IMG/VR virus record: IMGVR_UViG_3300027973_000136
Span: 1 to 33,809 of that record
Length of the DNA: 33,809 nucleotides
Source of the DNA: a virus
Reading direction: 5' to 3' (one strand)
Of this stretch, positions 24,270-32,127 are shown in pieces (position 1 is the first letter of the stretch; each line of letters begins with the position of its first letter). Both the position numbers and the translations under genes were made by a program. The notes below the pieces were generated by a model, which worked only from the letters and a program-made list of their open reading frames with translations, had not been told where the DNA came from and did not search any database.

Positions 24270-24983
24270 TTATGCCAGTCCAAGTTCCTTGTTAACTTCC
24301 TCTTTGACTTGACGGAAGAACCCTACAACATCTTTGTTGCTTGCGCCCCACATGATATTGTCCGGTGCCTTCACCTCAGTAGTCCTTGGAGAAAGAGCCT
24401 GCGTGTTTACTGTACTTTGTACAGAAGGAGAAACCTGTTTAGTGTCGAAGTAACCCAGAACAGCTTTCGGAGAACGAGCGGCAAGTGCTCCCAATTCCAT
24501 TACTGACAAACCAAGGTCATTGGCTTTAGTGGACAGTACTTCATCGGTCTTATCTCCAAACTTTTCCCGAAGAGTATTCAGGACAGTTTGACGATTAGCT
24601 TGTTCACGCTCCATTGCCCTTTGCTTTTCAAGCACTGACAAAACGAGTTTTTCCTGATCCTCGACTTTCGGACTCGGAGATTGGTCGGATCCCTTACCTA
24701 CTTCAAGGCGTTGAAGAAGTTGCTCCATCGTATCGACCTTCTTGGCTACAGTGCGAAGCTCGGAGTTCTCGGATTCAATTCGCTGGATATGCTCCTGCGC
24801 TTTAGCCGCCCCGATCAATGCATCCGCCACAGTCTTGTACTTAGGCTTCCCTTCTTGGTTGGTAATAGCTTGCAAAAACTCTGAGTAATCAGATTTTGCA
24901 GCTTCTACCCTTGGCGCTTCGACTGCTGGTTGGCTAGTCTCTGCTGTTTGGGTATTTGTCGTACCCATGAATTCGTCAGACAT
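24270..24983 (-). CDS. Scaffolding / capsid assembly protein
   Basis: This 237-residue acidic, highly charged, mostly helical protein sits immediately upstream of the capsid gene. The N-terminus is disordered (Thr/Gln/Ala/Pro-rich). A coiled coil spans about 65-100 (AQEHIQRIESENSELRTVAK). The C-terminus is a helix-turn-helix-like basic/acidic segment (NKDVVGFFRQVKEEVNKELG), the usual capsid-binding end of scaffolds. This matches T7 gp9 in position and character. AGGAG precedes the ATG, which abuts the previous stop. Confidence 0.8.
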   Translation of the reverse strand: MSDEFMGTTNTQTAETSQPAVEAPRVEAAKSDYSEFLQAITNQEGKPKYKTVADALIGAAKAQEHIQRIESENSELRTVAKKVDTMEQLLQRLEVGKGSDQSPSPKVEDQEKLVLSVLEKQRAMEREQANRQTVLNTLREKFGDKTDEVLSTKANDLGLSVMELGALAARSPKAVLGYFDTKQVSPSVQSTVNTQALSPRTTEVKAPDNIMWGASNKDVVGFFRQVKEEVNKELGLA

Positions 24984-25238
24984 TTATGGCTCCTTTAAAT
25001 CGATAATGCTTTGAACTTCCCGGAGCGCACGGATGTACCCGCACGCATCTGCTTGAAAGTACGCGAACCCTGCGAGTTCGTAGCATTTCGGCAGATTCCT
25101 TTCTGACTCTTTTTCCTTAATCTTTTCCTCAAGGATTCCGGTCAGAATCTCTAGGGCTTTGGCTGCTGAAACGATCTGGGACTTTCTGTCCGCTTTACCT
25201 TGATCGTCCCTAGCACCCTTAAACCAAACTGTTTTCAC
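24984..25238 (-). CDS. Small helical hypothetical protein (84 aa)
   Basis: The frame starts at GTG 25238, overlapping the TGA of the Lys/Met-rich ORF (GTGA), and ends directly against the scaffold start. The product is largely helical and charged (SAAKALEILTGILEEKIKEKE), with two cysteines, Cys52 and Cys66. No family was recognised. Its position at the end of a run of tiny genes between portal and scaffold suggests a virion-assembly role (inference). Confidence 0.6.
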   Translation of the reverse strand: MKTVWFKGARDDQGKADRKSQIVSAAKALEILTGILEEKIKEKESERNLPKCYELAGFAYFQADACGYIRALREVQSIIDLKEP

Positions 25239-25354
25239 TTCTTGGTTTTCTTAGGCTTCTTCTTCATAGCAGATTTTTTAGCAGCAGGCTTAGAGCCATA
25301 CATTCCGCCCATCTTGTCCATGCCTTTCTTGTCTTTCATCATGCCTTTCATCAT
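25235..25354 (-). CDS. Lys/Met-rich microprotein (39 aa)
   Basis: The 39-residue product contains 15 lysines and 8 methionines (begins MMKGMMKDKKGMDKM and ends KKKPKKTKK). AAAGGA lies six bases before ATG 25354. The ATG overlaps the preceding stop (ATGA) and the stop overlaps the next GTG (GTGA), so the frame fits the coupled operon exactly. Very short Lys/Met-rich ORFs occur in capsid regions of some phages from memory. Nucleic-acid or portal binding is only a guess. Confidence 0.6.
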   Translation of the reverse strand: MMKGMMKDKKGMDKMGGMYGSKPAAKKSAMKKKPKKTKK

Positions 25355-25584
25355 TTGTTCCTTTGTTTTCCGCTCGCAGTTACAGGCCAATTTTGTCTCC
25401 TTGGCCCAGTCTTCTTTGCTGCCATAGCAGCTTTTTGTTTGGGCGACATTTTTTGTGCAACATCTTTTGGACTACAAGCGGGATAACCCCTCTTATCATT
25501 AGCCCCGGATCTGCCGCATTCTTTTCCGGTTTTTACGTCAGTCCACTTTTCAGAGAACCATTTGCCTAGTCCGCCTTTAGCCAC
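25351..25584 (-). CDS. DUF5872-like small basic protein
   Basis: This 77-residue basic protein has GGLGKWFSEKWTDVKTGKECG near the N-terminus, then GYPACSPKDVAQKMSPKQ and a Lys/Arg-rich tail. The GGLGKWF-x-EKW-x-D block with later K-Y-P-A-C is a pattern I recall from a phage-associated family, DUF5872, of unknown function. Two or three cysteines could bind metal. The start is GTG 25584, within the end of the preceding ORF, without a strong ribosome site, so coupling is likely. Confidence 0.6.
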   Translation of the reverse strand: MAKGGLGKWFSEKWTDVKTGKECGRSGANDKRGYPACSPKDVAQKMSPKQKAAMAAKKTGPRRQNWPVTASGKQRNK

Positions 25585-25750
25585 GTTTCTTTACCCGATT
25601 ATCGGGCCCAGACCATGTACCTCCGCGTTTCTTGTACTCCTTGGATGCCCAAGCATTAGAGTACGCGCTAGGGTGAATGTCAAACTTTGACTTGGCTTGC
25701 GCCTGAACTTTTGACCAAAGCGAAGGATTCGTAGGCTTAGGCGATACCAT
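25577..25750 (-). CDS. Small basic protein (57 aa), DUF5872-type motif
   Basis: The 57-codon frame from ATG 25750 to TAA 25577-25579 encodes a protein with VQAQAKSKFDIHPSAYSNAW followed by ASKEYKKRGGTW. This F-D-x-x-P-S-A-Y-x-N-A-W ... Y-K-K-R-G-G block is recurrent in phage structural regions and is sometimes grouped with the gene downstream. The ribosome site is weak (AGAAAAAG), and the gene begins one base after the preceding stop. The function is unknown. Conserved Trp and Tyr suggest a folded domain rather than a chance frame. Confidence 0.6.
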   Translation of the reverse strand: MVSPKPTNPSLWSKVQAQAKSKFDIHPSAYSNAWASKEYKKRGGTWSGPDNRVKKRG

Positions 25751-25751
25751 A

Positions 25752-25883
25752 TTACTTTTTCTTTTTCTTCTTAGGCATCTTGCCAGCTTTTTTCAAAGTG
25801 GCAGTAGCAATAGCATAAGCAGAAGATTCGCTCTTGCCCTGTTTTTTAAGAGCATTAACTACTTTTTCTAGAGCTTTAGGCAC
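25752..25883 (-). CDS. Small Lys-rich protein, DUF6496-like (43 aa)
   Basis: The frame starts at GTG 25883, sharing one base with the preceding TAG, and encodes 43 residues. They read PKALEKVVNALKKQGKSESS, then AYAIATATLKKAG and a run of six lysines. The pattern (K-x-L-x-K-x-x-x-A-x-x-A-Y-A-x-A-T-x-x-K-x-G) resembles the short DUF6496 proteins recurrent in phages, from memory. It is strongly basic. Function unknown; possibly a DNA-associated head component (inference). Confidence 0.55.
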   Translation of the reverse strand: MPKALEKVVNALKKQGKSESSAYAIATATLKKAGKMPKKKKKK

Positions 25884-26368
25884 TACTTCTTACTTTTAGT
25901 TTTAGCTACAGCACGCTCCATTGCACGCTGACGAAGACGTTTCATAACTGCGTTATCTTCCGACAAACCGCCTTTCCCTCCAAGCATTCTGGCCGCTGCA
26001 AGACCCTTATCCGGGGAACTCTTTGCAGGAGCTTTACTTGCAGTCTTTTTAGGAGCAGCTTTTTTAGCGGGTGCCTTTTTGGGAGACGATTTTTGAACAT
26101 CCTTCTTTTTAGGGGATACAATTTTTTCGTCAAGGCTCATACGATCCATAGCAGACCTCTCGGCCATCTGCATTGCAGAGGGGCTACCTTTCCTGCTGGC
26201 AGTATTCGATCGAATATCGCTTTTACTAAAACTTTGTTTTGGCTTTGCAGCAAGACGGCTTTTCTGCGCTTTACGAGCTTGCATGCTACCGAAAGTACCA
26301 GAGATCGACATACGGGGATCCCTGCTGCTTGCAGGGCCAAAAAGTTTTTTAAATGTATCCATTGACAT
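25883..26368 (-). CDS. Lys/Ala-rich histone-H1-like basic protein (161 aa)
   Basis: The N-terminal half is Ser/Arg-rich and probably disordered. The centre and C-terminal half (about 85-118) is a Lys/Ala/Pro repeat such as SSPKKAPAKKAAPKKTASKA, like the tail of histone H1 or bacterial Hc1-type proteins. A short basic helix ends the protein. TAGGAG precedes ATG 26368. The composition predicts strong, non-specific nucleic-acid binding. With its position just after the portal gene, a DNA-condensing or packaged internal head protein is a reasonable guess but unproven. Confidence 0.6.
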   Translation of the reverse strand: MSMDTFKKLFGPASSRDPRMSISGTFGSMQARKAQKSRLAAKPKQSFSKSDIRSNTASRKGSPSAMQMAERSAMDRMSLDEKIVSPKKKDVQKSSPKKAPAKKAAPKKTASKAPAKSSPDKGLAAARMLGGKGGLSEDNAVMKRLRQRAMERAVAKTKSKK

Positions 26369-26377
26369 GGTATTCTC

Positions 26378-26671
26378 CTATTTACCTTTAGCCGCTTTTC
26401 TAGTACCACCAATTTTACCTCCAGCCCGCCTATTCGGGCTTTTGGATAATACTCGCGTATTGGAAGCACTTTTTGATCCACCCTGAGATAGAGGTGTTTT
26501 ATGATCTATTTCTTTATTATCTCCCTTAGAAACCTTGCCGGATCTAAGAGCTTCTCGTCTAGCTTTATTCCGAGCTACCCTGTTTTTCTTTTGTTCGGGT
26601 TGAGCTTGATAACTTCTTTGTCTTTTAGATCGATGATTAGCATCACCATCGTATTCGCCTTTCTTCGCCAT
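26378..26671 (-). CDS. Small basic HNH-like protein
   Basis: This 97-residue basic protein has PEQKKNRVARNKARREALRS, then KGDNKEIDHKTPLSQGGSKSASNTRVLSKS and NRRAG. The D-H ... N-x-R-V-x-x-K-x-x-N-R order is an HNH/endonuclease-VII-like core without a clear zinc CxxC. Similar small proteins next to portals are sometimes annotated as HNH nucleases. It could process DNA at packaging, or be an inactive DNA-binding relative. The ATG overlaps the portal stop (TAATG). Confidence 0.6.
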   Translation of the reverse strand: MAKKGEYDGDANHRSKRQRSYQAQPEQKKNRVARNKARREALRSGKVSKGDNKEIDHKTPLSQGGSKSASNTRVLSKSPNRRAGGKIGGTRKAAKGK

Positions 26672-28464
26672 TATACCATTCCCTTTGGATTAGTGTCAAT
26701 ATTCTGTTGATCTGCTCCCATCATAGCAACATCTTCACCCACAGCCTGTTCTTGAAGAACTGCCATAAGTCTCTGCTGGTCTGCGGATTCAATCAAAGCA
26801 ATATTGTCGGAGATCAGTTGGTACCGCTCTACGCCAAAGAGATCCTCTGCGAGTTTAGCCAATTGTTTGCTAGAAACATGAGGAGCAATCATCTGTCCCA
26901 CTGGGCTGTTAAACAATCCCGTCAAGTTCTGGATTAGTTGTTGCTGGCTAAAGAAATGCCGCGCTCCTACGGGCCGGACTTTCCCGTTAGCCGTAATGTG
27001 CTCTTTAGTTACCGTAGAAAAGATTTGAGCGCCAAGATCGTCGTCAAAGACTCGTACTACATCCGCTGCATCCATGTTCCTGCGGGAAACTTCCAGCATG
27101 GCATTCAGAATTGGCTCCAGCAGTTCTACTTCAAAGTTCTGGATCTTCTCTTGGAAGATACGACCCGCTGCGCTCTCTAGTGTCTGAACCTCGTAAGCAG
27201 TTTTCTCTCCGGGAGTACGGATACCCATAGCCTGCTTGGGTGCGCCTGCGTAATCCTCCATTCGCTGTTCGAGAATAGCGATTTGTGTATCCGCTGCTAG
27301 TGCCGTAGTGTCAGGCACAAGCATGGTGACATCGCCTTCGACATCCATATGGATCTCGGCTCCCGGTGCCCAATCGAATTCCTCAATCTCGCCCTTGATC
27401 TTGAGCGGAGGGAATGCAATCAAGTCGAATACGTCAGCCTTGATGTTCTCCAAGTGGTCAATGCGGTACTGCATTCCTACAAGGTTATGCAGTGGCCCCA
27501 TTGCGTACATATTGTCTGGACGAAGCCTCCAGCCTACGTGCGCTTTATTTCCTTTGGGTTGCCAGCTAGGCATTTGTTCCTTGCGGATAATACGAGTGCG
27601 ATCAATAACTGTAATGATATGGTTCCGCAACAGCGTATCGGTATAGGGATCATACATATCACCTTCAAACTCGATGAGTTCTACGTAAGGCGATTGATAG
27701 TACTCGTACAAGTTCCCGAAACCATCAATAGTGTATCCGCCAGCTTTGTCAAAGTCCTCAATACTGTACTGCCCATTAGCAATGTCGTGCCTAAATTTCA
27801 TAGCTTTTGATAGAGCTTCCCGTACCCATTTTTCTTCAGGGAAATCTTCAGCCATTGCTTTAAGTTCACCAAGATTCATTACCTTCCTAACCATTTTAGG
27901 AGTATTTCTAAAACTACTAGCAACAGGGTTGATAAGAATATCAAAAGGAGAAATACGAGTTACTCGGGGGCCAACGTAACCGGGAATTATTTCACCCGTC
28001 AAAGGATCCTCTTTCTTTTCGTTTACCCACTCGACATCAGCAAAAGCATTACCATAATCAATGTAATCATACAGAAGTTGAGAGATAACAGTACGAAATC
28101 CACCAAGTCGAGTTTTGTTTTGCATATACGATTCAATCGCTTCGCGCTTGGCTTTAGTAGCATCGTCAAGCGAGAATCCTTCCCATTTGAGCCACTGATC
28201 GTTAGGAAAGAGCGCAGCCATATAATTAGCATGAAGATTGTCCCTGATTTGTGTGAGTTTAGGTGTAGTGGTGCTGTTCCGCCAAGGCAATGTCCTGTTG
28301 CTAGTCTTGCTAGTATCCGTAGCAAACAGGTAGTTCCTGAGTTCTTTTTGTTCTTCTACCCAAGGCTTACGCTGGTTATAGAAATCATTCCACATCATGT
28401 AAATCTGACCGGCCAGAGTTTCCGGCTTAAGCTGCTCTTTAAGCTGCGCTACATTACCTGCCAT
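26671..28464 (-). CDS. Portal (head-tail connector) protein
   Basis: This 597-residue protein has the size and layout of podophage portals. A helical N-terminus leads to PWRNSTTTPKLTQIRDNLHA and ALFPNDQWLKWEG. A DYGNAFADVEWV strand, an RISPFDILINP block and the wing region follow. The stem/crown helices include AIPYEV-like GIRTPGEKTAYEVQTLESAA, and the C-terminus is Gln-rich. It forms the dodecameric packaging channel and docks the large terminase, whose gene it overlaps by 11 bases. GGCGGAA precedes the ATG. Confidence 0.9.
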   Translation of the reverse strand: MAGNVAQLKEQLKPETLAGQIYMMWNDFYNQRKPWVEEQKELRNYLFATDTSKTSNRTLPWRNSTTTPKLTQIRDNLHANYMAALFPNDQWLKWEGFSLDDATKAKREAIESYMQNKTRLGGFRTVISQLLYDYIDYGNAFADVEWVNEKKEDPLTGEIIPGYVGPRVTRISPFDILINPVASSFRNTPKMVRKVMNLGELKAMAEDFPEEKWVREALSKAMKFRHDIANGQYSIEDFDKAGGYTIDGFGNLYEYYQSPYVELIEFEGDMYDPYTDTLLRNHIITVIDRTRIIRKEQMPSWQPKGNKAHVGWRLRPDNMYAMGPLHNLVGMQYRIDHLENIKADVFDLIAFPPLKIKGEIEEFDWAPGAEIHMDVEGDVTMLVPDTTALAADTQIAILEQRMEDYAGAPKQAMGIRTPGEKTAYEVQTLESAAGRIFQEKIQNFEVELLEPILNAMLEVSRRNMDAADVVRVFDDDLGAQIFSTVTKEHITANGKVRPVGARHFFSQQQLIQNLTGLFNSPVGQMIAPHVSSKQLAKLAEDLFGVERYQLISDNIALIESADQQRLMAVLQEQAVGEDVAMMGADQQNIDTNPKGMV

Positions 28465-30010
28465 ATGCTATTCCGCCCATAGTTGTTCCGAACCCCCCAA
28501 ATCGCTTATTAAAAGAAGCTGATATAGGAGTATTTGTTGTTTTTTCGATCCGCTCTCGCGGTTTCTGTGCAATCTCTACAATGCTTGCTAGAGTGTCTAC
28601 AATATCGTCATGCGGAGGCCGTGCTAGAAGCATCTCATCCTCCAGCACTGGAGTGTATCCTCCACGATAGTGCCAAATAGCTTGTTGCTGGTATCTGGGT
28701 TCAAGCACAGCAGCAATCCTTTCTTCTTTGCTGCCTTGGACACGGTTCGGTCTGAATTCATCAATCTTGAGAGATATCCCACCTTCTTTAAACTTTTGCT
28801 TTAGATCATTAACAATAATCTGTTGAGCAGTCGTAACCTCTGCTCTGAGCTTTCTAAAACCCCATTTGTTGTACATTCCCAGCAATCTTTCGTAGTAATC
28901 GCTGATCTTGTCCGTCTTAAATCGATCAATATCCAGTACGTAGATATCGTTAGTAGAATCCACACCAATTACTACGATTGCAGTGTAGTCGGATTTCTTA
29001 GACAGAGAAAATGCGAAGTCCACACCCGCGTACACGTTTAAACGTGCATCTTTAAAGTACCAGTATCCGTTTTCCTGTCGAAGAAACTTTTGATCGTAAT
29101 ATTGAAATCTAGAACGATCAACCCGGTTAGACTCAGGATCGTTGGGGTTATTATAATACTGAGCATAGAATTGAGTTTTATCAGTGTACTCAGCAAAAAT
29201 ACGGGAAAGAATTTTCCTATCAAAGCCGAAACGCTTCCCATCTGGGCGGGATTCACGAGGCCAAGTAAATGCGCCATCAATCTCAACTACTTCCTCCATG
29301 ATTTCCCAGACAGGGATGTACCTAACGATTTCGTCTTTATCGTTGTATATTGCTTCTTCCTGATTCAACCAAATACTGTACTGATCCGAAGGATGGTACC
29401 GAGTACCCGCTGCCTTAACCATTCCGCCAGCGTTTTTAATGGAGGACATTTGGGACATGGAAGCAGCAGTTTTCCTACGGCCTTCTTCAGTGTAAGCATT
29501 GTCAGGGACTACTACGTCATCAGCTATAACTACATCAGCATGCCAGCCTGTAGTGTTTGTAGTCAGACCAGCAGTACGGATTGTGTTATCCCGTATCATC
29601 TCTTTAGCCCGAGCAGGATGGTCTACGTTAATCGCTGTAGTGCTCCACTTGCTTCTGCGTCCCTCGTCTTTATCCAGCATCTCGGGCCAGTACCTTTGGT
29701 ACACTGGCGAATCAATGATGCACTTAATGGCATACAATTGATCCTCTGCCAACTGTGCAGTAGCCGAGATGTACAAGATCGTAGCTTCAGGATGCTTCGT
29801 TATCCACCAAGCGCACCATACTGCTAGGCAGTGGGACTTCTGGTGTCCCCGAGGAAGCATAATGAGTTGGTTCAGGTTATTGCCTGAATGCTGCAAGAAC
29901 TTGAATACCCTCTCATGGATCTCGCCATAGATCCGCATAGGGTTAACAAGTTTAGCAAAGGTGCAGAGATCGTTCTCTGCCGCTTCTCGGAGTTCGTTCT
30001 TAGTTGTCAT
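28454..30010 (-). CDS. terL: Large terminase subunit (packaging ATPase-nuclease)
   Basis: This 518-residue DNA packaging motor has an N-terminal ATPase domain with Walker-A-like LPRGHQKS at 52-59 (an RGHQKS variant, as in T7-type terminases). The Walker B motif is VVIADDVV at 160-167 (Asp164, Asp165). The C-terminal RNase-H-type nuclease domain has YAGVDFAFS (Asp331) and HDDIVDTLA at 467-475 (Asp468/Asp469 and Asp472). It acts at the portal, whose gene follows. The start overlaps the membrane-protein gene by 11 bases. Confidence 0.93.
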   Translation of the reverse strand: MTTKNELREAAENDLCTFAKLVNPMRIYGEIHERVFKFLQHSGNNLNQLIMLPRGHQKSHCLAVWCAWWITKHPEATILYISATAQLAEDQLYAIKCIIDSPVYQRYWPEMLDKDEGRRSKWSTTAINVDHPARAKEMIRDNTIRTAGLTTNTTGWHADVVIADDVVVPDNAYTEEGRRKTAASMSQMSSIKNAGGMVKAAGTRYHPSDQYSIWLNQEEAIYNDKDEIVRYIPVWEIMEEVVEIDGAFTWPRESRPDGKRFGFDRKILSRIFAEYTDKTQFYAQYYNNPNDPESNRVDRSRFQYYDQKFLRQENGYWYFKDARLNVYAGVDFAFSLSKKSDYTAIVVIGVDSTNDIYVLDIDRFKTDKISDYYERLLGMYNKWGFRKLRAEVTTAQQIIVNDLKQKFKEGGISLKIDEFRPNRVQGSKEERIAAVLEPRYQQQAIWHYRGGYTPVLEDEMLLARPPHDDIVDTLASIVEIAQKPRERIEKTTNTPISASFNKRFGGFGTTMGGIAYGR

Positions 30011-30257
30011 GCAACCTTATATCGCCTTTGTCTACTTTATTGTCCATCTTGGCATTGATAAGCATGAGTATTTCTTTAATCTCGCGGATATCTTGCTTGT
30101 AGTCTTCTCGACGAACGTAATGATTTGAGACAGTTCTCTCTAACTCTGTTATATCCTGTTTCATTGCCATTGTAGCGTCATAGGCTAAACGCACAAACCA
30201 TCCAAGCAAGAACACGATAAAAGAAGCTGCGATATTAAATAGGTTCTGCCATTCCAT
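30000..30257 (-). CDS. One-helix membrane protein with coiled coil, possible lysis or packaging accessory
   Basis: This 85-residue protein has one transmembrane helix at about 6-26 (LFNIAASFIVFLLGWFVRLA). A cytoplasm- or periplasm-facing helix follows, containing HYVRREDYKQDIREIKEI and a charged end. The layout is common for small phage proteins next to the large terminase that are variously labelled holin, spanin-like or unknown. T7 likewise places lysis genes 17.5 and 18.5 near its terminase genes. There is no lipobox. AGGATAA precedes the ATG. A holin role is plausible but unproven. Confidence 0.6.
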   Translation of the reverse strand: MEWQNLFNIAASFIVFLLGWFVRLAYDATMAMKQDITELERTVSNHYVRREDYKQDIREIKEILMLINAKMDNKVDKGDIRLHDN

Positions 30258-30262
30258 TTTTA

Positions 30263-31171
30263 TTATCCTAATGAAGTCCAGCCAGTGTTGCCTGTTCCTG
30301 TTTTCTTTACGAACAAGGAATCCGTTGCTCCACTTGTTGTATTAGAATACAGGCATCCTACTGTTGCAGTTACTACTCCCTCTGGCGAACCAGTTCCCGA
30401 GTACCAAGTAAGGGTACTTGGCAATCCCATTATTGTTTTTGCTGCACCTACGGATTGATTTTCCCAACGGGAATTACCTGAGCTGTATACGATAAAATCG
30501 TTACTGCCCAGCGTTCCGAATTGGACATTTCCGTTAATGTCCCCTAATTGAAGACCGTGAGTAAGCCGTACAAAAATAGATCCATTTGTTGATCTATTGA
30601 GCACCATCGCCATAAGGACATGAGGATTAGGTGCTATTGGCTTTGTAGAAGTGAATTTACCGCTTGTTCCTGCTTTGTAATAAAGAATAGTACCATTAGA
30701 CCAACTTTCACTGGATTCGTTTCCAGTTGTGTCTACTTTGTGTGTTGTTCCGAAACAAGTAACGTATCCAAAAGAATTAGTTGGTATCGTTTCAGTAGCT
30801 ACTCCAATAATATAAATCCCAAGATTGGGATCAGTAATGTTAGCTGGCGCAGCTTTTAACTTTCCGCTATTTCCCAATGTTCCTGTAGCCATCACAACTT
30901 GGCCGCAGCTAATTGTAGAGTCCGCTTTTACATGGAAATACGTTTCAAGTCCCAAGGACATGATGACGTTTCCGCCAGCCATACCGAGATCGACAGTTCC
31001 GTTATCCACGTTCCAAGCAAATTGCCCTACTGAAGCAGAGTACGTTGCGGATACATTGAATTGAAAGTAATCCTCAATCCTCCTATGGTGAGGAGAAGGA
31101 ACAAACTGTGCACTAATTAGTTCTGATCGTCTAAAAGCTCTACTGCGTTGATTGTTGCTACGGCTTGACAA
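30263..31171 (-). CDS. Fibre-like structural protein (302 aa)
   Basis: After an Arg/Ser-rich N-terminus (NNQRSRAFRRSE), the protein is beta-rich, with a Gly/Ala/Thr-rich central barrel-like section (GLETYFHVKADSTISCGQVV, then KLKAAPANITDPNLGIYIIG). The C-terminus (GSPEGVVTATVGCLYSN, then a final TGTGNTGWTSLG) is typical of phage tail- or head-fibre ends. The only usable start is TTG 31171, overlapping the upstream gene by 14 bases. It sits between the putative small and large terminase genes, an unusual place for a fibre gene. Confidence 0.6.
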   Translation of the reverse strand: MSSRSNNQRSRAFRRSELISAQFVPSPHHRRIEDYFQFNVSATYSASVGQFAWNVDNGTVDLGMAGGNVIMSLGLETYFHVKADSTISCGQVVMATGTLGNSGKLKAAPANITDPNLGIYIIGVATETIPTNSFGYVTCFGTTHKVDTTGNESSESWSNGTILYYKAGTSGKFTSTKPIAPNPHVLMAMVLNRSTNGSIFVRLTHGLQLGDINGNVQFGTLGSNDFIVYSSGNSRWENQSVGAAKTIMGLPSTLTWYSGTGSPEGVVTATVGCLYSNTTSGATDSLFVKKTGTGNTGWTSLG

Positions 31172-31568
31172 GTTTCAACCCCAACCTTTCCATATCTGCT
31201 TGGACTTCCTCGTGCGCTTTTGCAGAGGCTTTCTTAGCTTCTTTGGTGCGCTTATCGGATTTCTCTACCCAACCGCGATCAGCAAGCCACTTAAGAGCTT
31301 GGAAAGAATCCCGTTGCGTAGCAATCTGAGTAATTGCTGCTGCTTGCAACTTAACTGCAAGCGTCTCTTGCCATTCTTTTACTTCTTCGCGCACACCTAC
31401 GCTGTGAATGAAAGTAGTCCACTTGCGGTAACCATCCTCAAGCCACTTCTCTGCAAAGATGAATCCCGTGGGATCCGCAATCTCAAGGAAATCCTTTCGG
31501 TAGATATCCCTTTGTTCTCGGGACATACCACGAAAGTGATAAGAGCCAGCAATTTTTTCCGTCGTCAT
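31158..31568 (-). CDS. Putative small terminase subunit
   Basis: This 136-residue helical, charged protein starts at ATG 31568, overlapping the preceding stop (ATGA). The C-terminal third (SFQALKWLADRGWVEKSDKR, then TKEAKKASAKAHEEV) matches, from memory, the W-L-A-D-R-G-W ... K/R-rich end of small terminases in this phage group. The N-terminal half could be the DNA-recognition helices. It lies two genes ahead of the large terminase. No direct DNA-binding motif is certain, so another packaging accessory is possible. Confidence 0.5.
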   Translation of the reverse strand: MTTEKIAGSYHFRGMSREQRDIYRKDFLEIADPTGFIFAEKWLEDGYRKWTTFIHSVGVREEVKEWQETLAVKLQAAAITQIATQRDSFQALKWLADRGWVEKSDKRTKEAKKASAKAHEEVQADMERLGLKLVKP

Positions 31569-32110
31569 ACGGATACATCCCCATCCAAGTACCACACATC
31601 ACTACCTCTGTATTTCAGAGTTACAGTTCCGTACTGTCTGCGTGTTCCTTTGACTGTAGCGGAACAGTTAATAGTGACCCCAGCATCCGAAGAAATAAGT
31701 ACTTTCCCTGCACCTTTTTGTAACAGAGAAATCCATTGCCCGCCTACCCAGCCAGCAATGGAAGCCGTCGTTAGAAACATTACCGCAGTCACAGAAGAAC
31801 TAGCGGACACTTCTACCGTTCGGTAGATATCGCCAGCACTGAGACTGTGAGTGCCTGTACCGTTCCGTTGAGTACCCCAAAGAATAGTCTGTACGCTGCT
31901 TGCAGAAGCAACAACCGTTGCGTTCCCGAGATTAAGGATGTTGTAACCATTCATATCCAGATCATTATCCATCTGGTTTGGCTCACCAGTAGGATTAGTC
32001 CTGTAAAGTACTTTGTTCTGGAGTTCGTATTCTAGTTGAGCAAAGTTATTATTTAATGTACTTACACTTTGAAAGCCAGAAGCAATATCGCTGAAGGTTA
32101 TTTTAGCCAT
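31565..32110 (-). CDS. Tail-fibre-like protein (181 aa)
   Basis: The N-terminal 65 residues (STLNNNFAQLEYELQNKVLY, then PTGEPNQMDNDLDMNGYNIL) follow a pattern I know from phage fibre attachment regions: paired N-N-F helices, then E-P-N-x-M-x-x-D-L-D-M-N-G. A beta-rich region with Ser/Thr/Val/Gly repeats follows, like a short fibre shaft or head. AGGAAA precedes the ATG. It probably forms a trimeric fibre or an adaptor for one. The start is supported by the first residues (MAKITFSDI). Confidence 0.65.
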   Translation of the reverse strand: MAKITFSDIASGFQSVSTLNNNFAQLEYELQNKVLYRTNPTGEPNQMDNDLDMNGYNILNLGNATVVASASSVQTILWGTQRNGTGTHSLSAGDIYRTVEVSASSSVTAVMFLTTASIAGWVGGQWISLLQKGAGKVLISSDAGVTINCSATVKGTRRQYGTVTLKYRGSDVWYLDGDVSV

Positions 32111-32127
32111 TTATTTTTCCTGAGTAC

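Noticed and set aside
23274-24506. 410-codon open frame on the plus strand opposite the capsid and scaffold genes
   Set aside because: It is fully antisense to strongly supported capsid and scaffold genes. The capsid gene's biased codons avoid reverse-strand stops, which explains the long frame. The translation has no recognisable domain.
29090-29827. 245-codon plus-strand frame opposite the large terminase
   Set aside because: It is antisense to the conserved ATPase and nuclease codons, has no ribosome site and gives a composition unlike a folded protein.
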